A stretch of 32,950 nt of DNA from Lachnospiraceae bacterium (GTDB lineage Bacteria; Bacillota; Clostridia; Lachnospirales; Lachnospiraceae), in contig JAETRI010000039.1 of assembly GCA_021770245.1 (NCBI GenBank), forward strand, positions 1 to 32,950, read 5' to 3'. Each line of letters begins with the position of its first letter. The first letter of the stretch is position 1. Positions 31,292 through 32,950 of this stretch are shown here, piece by piece. Position numbers and translations under genes: made by a program. Under the pieces are notes generated by a model, which was given only the letters and a program-made list of their open reading frames with translations, ran no database searches and had not been told where the DNA came from.

Positions 31292-31327
31292 AGAAAAAAT
31301 CCTAGTAAACTCTACATTTACTAGGAT
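31292..31327 (-). terminator. Terminator of the second tRNA-Leu gene
   Basis: On the minus strand ATCCTAGTAAA and TTTACTAGGAT form a perfect 11-bp stem with a 7-base loop, followed by TTTTTCTTTC. Confidence 0.9.
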
Positions 31328-31331
31328 CAAC

Positions 31332-31415
31332 TGCAGGAAAAGAGACTTGAACTCTCATGGTATTGCTACCACACGGACCTGAACCGTGCGCGTCTGCCAA
31401 TTCCGCCATTCCTGC
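31332..31415 (-). tRNA. tRNA-Leu (anticodon CAG), copy 2
   Basis: An 84-base class II tRNA, identical base for base to the copy at 26388-26471, with anticodon CAG at 31381-31379. It has its own strong promoter and terminator that do not resemble those of copy 1, so the repeated unit is essentially the tRNA gene itself. Confidence 0.95.
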
Positions 31416-31427
31416 ACGACATGATAT

Positions 31428-31456
31428 ATTTTAAATGATACCACGAAAAAAGTCAA
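31428..31456 (-). promoter_or_regulatory. Promoter of tRNA-Leu copy 2
   Basis: Minus strand TTGACT (31456-31451), a 17-base spacer and TAAAAT (31433-31428). Confidence 0.8.
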
Positions 31457-31499
31457 GTCTTGTGAGGGAATTTTTTGACAAAAATTTAAATGTTTTATA

Positions 31500-31528
31500 T
31501 TGACTTCTTATCTCCAAAATGGTATTAT
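31500..31528 (+). promoter_or_regulatory. Promoter of tRNA-Leu(AAG)
   Basis: TTGACT (31500-31505), a 17-base spacer and TATTAT (31523-31528). A TTGACA at 31475 with TATATT 15 bases later may be a second, overlapping promoter. Confidence 0.75.
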
Positions 31529-31564
31529 ATTTCTCGCAGCATAGTTATGGTATTATGCAGGCGG

Positions 31565-31648
31565 GCGGAAGTGTCGGAATTGGCAGACGAGCAAGACTAA
31601 GGATCTTGTGATGGTTACATCGTGTGGGTTCAAGTCCCATCTTCCGCA
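31565..31648 (+). tRNA. tRNA-Leu (anticodon AAG)
   Basis: An 84-base class II tRNA with acceptor stem GCGGAAG/CTTCCGC, discriminator A, anticodon loop CTAAGGA (anticodon 31599-31601) and a long variable arm. CCA is not encoded. It is divergent from tRNA-Leu copy 2, and an AT-rich island with degraded accessory genes begins directly after it. Confidence 0.94.
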
Positions 31649-31650
31649 GT

Positions 31651-31692
31651 AAAAAAAGGAAACCTTTGGAGGATAAGGTTTCCTTTTTTACA
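31651..31692 (+). terminator. Terminator of tRNA-Leu(AAG)
   Basis: AAAAAGGAAACCTT and AAGGTTTCCTTTTT form a long stem with an 8-base loop, with T-runs on both strands. It can also end the minus-strand PIN/partner unit. Confidence 0.85.
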
Positions 31693-31707
31693 TACCATAA
31701 ATTTATT

Positions 31708-31888
31708 TTATGTGGACGCTTTCTGTAATTTTCTTTCCCGTATCTGCCTGTGTACTTCCATACCACGTTCATTATAATAATTTTGTCTTTTCTGTGGATT
31801 CATATCTTTTGCCTGATAGTAATTATACTCTCTTAGCTTATGAATATCCTCAATCGAAAAATCTGGACTTAAAATAGGCTTTTTCCAT
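31708..31888 (-). pseudogene. Second copy of the PIN partner gene, frameshifted near its start
   Basis: ATG 31888 lies two bases after the PIN stop codon. It reads MEKAYFKS and stops quickly. Removing one A from the AAAAA run right after ATGG puts it in frame with KPILSPDFSIEDIHKLREYN and onward to RKLQKAST, ending at TAA 31710-31708. That product is clearly homologous to the small partner at 21997-22170. A one-base insertion in the A-tract, slippage or a sequencing error are equally possible. Confidence 0.65.
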
Positions 31889-31890
31889 AT

Positions 31891-32100
31891 TTATACCTCA
31901 CTTTCTAACAATACAGATGGATTTAGAATTTCAATAGGTTTATAACCTTTCAAATTGGTGATAGCTCTTACACTTCTGATTGTTTTGATATTGACAATAT
32001 GCCTAAAATTCCAAGATATGATACAATCACATCCAAAAATAACTGCAGCTGCAAACATTTCCCATAATTGCCGGGTATCAGCCATTTTCCCAGTTTTCAA
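31891..32100 (-). pseudogene. C-terminal half of a PIN-domain toxin
   Basis: The frame ends at TAA 31893-31891 and encodes MADTRQLWEMFAAAVIFGCD followed by IISWNFRHIVNIKTI and a GYKPIEILNPSVLL tail. This is the C-terminal half of a PIN-domain RNase and matches, in its last part, the tail of the relic at 21673-22019. The N-terminal half with LYLDTSV is absent, so the nuclease site is incomplete. The partner gene follows immediately. Confidence 0.75.
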
Positions 32101-32162
32101 TCAATATTATATCTAAATTTAATGTAAAATTGTTTATCCATATCAAAGAACCGGAATTTAGG

Positions 32163-32717
32163 TTACTCAGTATTTGCAAAAAAATCTATGATACTGTTTA
32201 CTCCCAAAAGTGCATTTTTGTCATCAATTGCAGGTCTTTCATTGGTGTTATGGCTATATACCGCCTCATGAATATTATAGCTGTTCATATGGTGCAAAAG
32301 CGTACAAGCTGTACTGTAAGCCTTATCCATATGACCATCACCTCCCCCAACTAATATAACTGCACCTTTTTTAGATTTTGTAATCGGTTCTTCCTTTCTG
32401 AAAAACCTGGCACAAAAATATGTCTGAAGCCTGCTTCCAACATCTAATAATCTCCCTGTTAATTCAGAAAAATAGATTGGTGAAGCAATCAAAATGTTAT
32501 CACAGTCCTGTATGTACTTATATATCTCCTGCATCTCATCATTAATTGCACATCCATTATTTCCCCAACAATATCGACAATCAAGGCAAGGTGAAATATT
32601 GCATCTGTAAGCATATACAATCCTGTACTCTCCCACAATTTTTTCGGTAATTTTATTCATAAGGCTGTCCGTATCACCATTGATTCTTGGAGAGCCGTTT
32701 AAAATCAGTGTTTTCAT
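32163..32717 (-). CDS. Flavodoxin-fold NAD(P)H-dependent reductase/iron-sulfur flavoprotein
   Basis: The 184-residue protein begins MKTLILNGSPRINGDTDSLM, the FMN-binding loop of flavodoxin-fold reductases. It is followed by a cysteine cluster, CLDCRYC with a further Cys eight residues on, that could hold an iron-sulfur site, and by LIASPIYFSELTGRL. Such proteins pass electrons from NAD(P)H through FMN to unknown acceptors. ATG 32717 is chosen because GGAG stands about 9 bases before it and the family starts at MKTLILNGSPR; an earlier ATG at 32723 is too close to the site. It has a promoter at 32767-32795. Codon use is AT-rich compared with most genes in the window. Confidence 0.85.
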   Translation of the reverse strand: MKTLILNGSPRINGDTDSLMNKITEKIVGEYRIVYAYRCNISPCLDCRYCWGNNGCAINDEMQEIYKYIQDCDNILIASPIYFSELTGRLLDVGSRLQTYFCARFFRKEEPITKSKKGAVILVGGGDGHMDKAYSTACTLLHHMNSYNIHEAVYSHNTNERPAIDDKNALLGVNSIIDFFANTE

Positions 32718-32766
32718 TATCATTTTCTCCACTGCTAAATCCCAGTTGCCTTATGTATTTCATTTT

Positions 32767-32795
32767 ATTCTATATGGGGCAATCAAACAATACAA
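32767..32795 (-). promoter_or_regulatory. Promoter of the flavoprotein gene
   Basis: Minus strand TTGTAT (32795-32790), a 17-base spacer and TAGAAT (32772-32767). The -35 and spacer lie inside the inverted repeat 32776-32820. Confidence 0.65.
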
Positions 32796-32820
32796 AACTG
32801 CCTTTTATTGTGATTGCCCC
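32776..32820. repeat. Inverted repeat overlapping the flavoprotein promoter
   Basis: GGGGCAATCA and TGATTGCCCC are perfect 10-bp arms, with further CAATA/TATTG pairing after a small bulge. It spans the -35 region of the flavoprotein promoter and ends beside the transposase fragment, so it could be an operator or an end of a mobile element. Confidence 0.5.
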
Positions 32821-32821
32821 T

Positions 32822-32950
32822 GTTTATTCTCATTATGAAAACAGATTTTGGGGCAAGACCTGTCTATCTGACCCGTGAAGACCGTATCAAAGCCCATTTT
32901 CTCACATGCTTCCTCGCCCTGCTGCACTTCCGGCTGCTAAAACGTTCCCT
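32822..32950 (+). mobile_element. C-terminal fragment of an IS transposase (IS1634-like), cut by the window end
   Basis: The open frame reads IMKTDFGARPVYLTREDRIK then AHFLTCFLALLHFRLLKRS up to the window edge. The pattern RPVYxxxxDRIxAHFLxCFLALL is typical of the C-terminal part of IS1634/IS4-like DDE transposases. The N-terminal portion with the first catalytic residues is not present upstream, so the element is truncated on the left. Whether it continues to an intact right end is beyond the window. Confidence 0.65.

Noticed and set aside
1-32950. CRISPR array, prophage genes or a complete insertion sequence
   Set aside because: No regularly spaced direct repeats, phage structural genes or intact transposase with terminal repeats were seen; the only transposase part is cut by the right window edge.

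Overview
The window looks like a chromosomal segment from a gut-type member of the Clostridia, most likely a Lachnospiraceae species. This is inferred from the gene content: a DUF4250 protein, a T-box-controlled TrpB2, ClpB, two AraC/cupin regulators, a carbohydrate ABC importer without its ATPase, a GH38 alpha-mannosidase and an OadB-type Na+ pump subunit. It is also inferred from strong Gram-positive-style promoters (TTGACA/TATAAT, 17 bp spacing) and AAGGAG ribosome binding sites. Most of the window is moderately GC-rich. Both ends (1-1400 and 31450-32950) are AT-rich and hold broken accessory genes.

Layout. 1-1440: accessory remnants. A small structured RNA with its own promoter and terminator stands before a DUF3800 gene broken by an in-frame stop, followed by a RelE/ParE-like toxin remnant. 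1442-6400: an AAA/DUF4143 ATPase, a MATE exporter, and a minus-strand esterase/metallo-hydrolase pair. 6413-8930: palindromic repeats, an Rpn-type PD-(D/E)XK gene split at a T TTT TTA heptamer, a UvrA scrap, a polysaccharide deacetylase and a Nudix remnant. 8924-14900: clpB; a minus-strand OadB plus 41-residue OadG-like subunit behind a yybP-ykoY-like (Mn2+ class) riboswitch with an intrinsic terminator; a CmpB-like membrane protein; and a DUF4250 protein. 15096-21540 (minus strand): a sugar ABC importer (binding protein and two permeases), an AraC regulator probably tied to it, and a second MATE exporter. 21660-26090: a degraded PIN toxin with its small partner, a Trp-specifier T-box driving an orphan TrpB2, a membrane-anchored alpha/beta hydrolase and a second AraC regulator. 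26388-31415: two identical tRNA-Leu(CAG) genes flanking a GH38 alpha-mannosidase, a P-loop kinase-like protein and an HD hydrolase. 31500-32950: tRNA-Leu(AAG) followed by an AT-rich island with a second degraded copy of the PIN/partner module, a flavoprotein and the end of an IS transposase.

Cross-cutting structure. Six copies of a palindromic repeat family (arms built on AGGACAAACGCATGAA) sit in intergenic spaces. Three minus-strand genes (two AraC regulators and a MATE exporter) share a nearly identical leader of about 33 nt, in which a small hairpin stands immediately before the Shine-Dalgarno and start codon. No CRISPR array, prophage or complete transposon was seen. The items best worth follow-up are the Mn2+-type riboswitch ahead of an Na+-pump subunit, the DUF3800-linked RNA, the shared hairpin-SD leaders, the twice-occurring PIN/partner pair and the HIV-type slippery heptamer in the Rpn gene.
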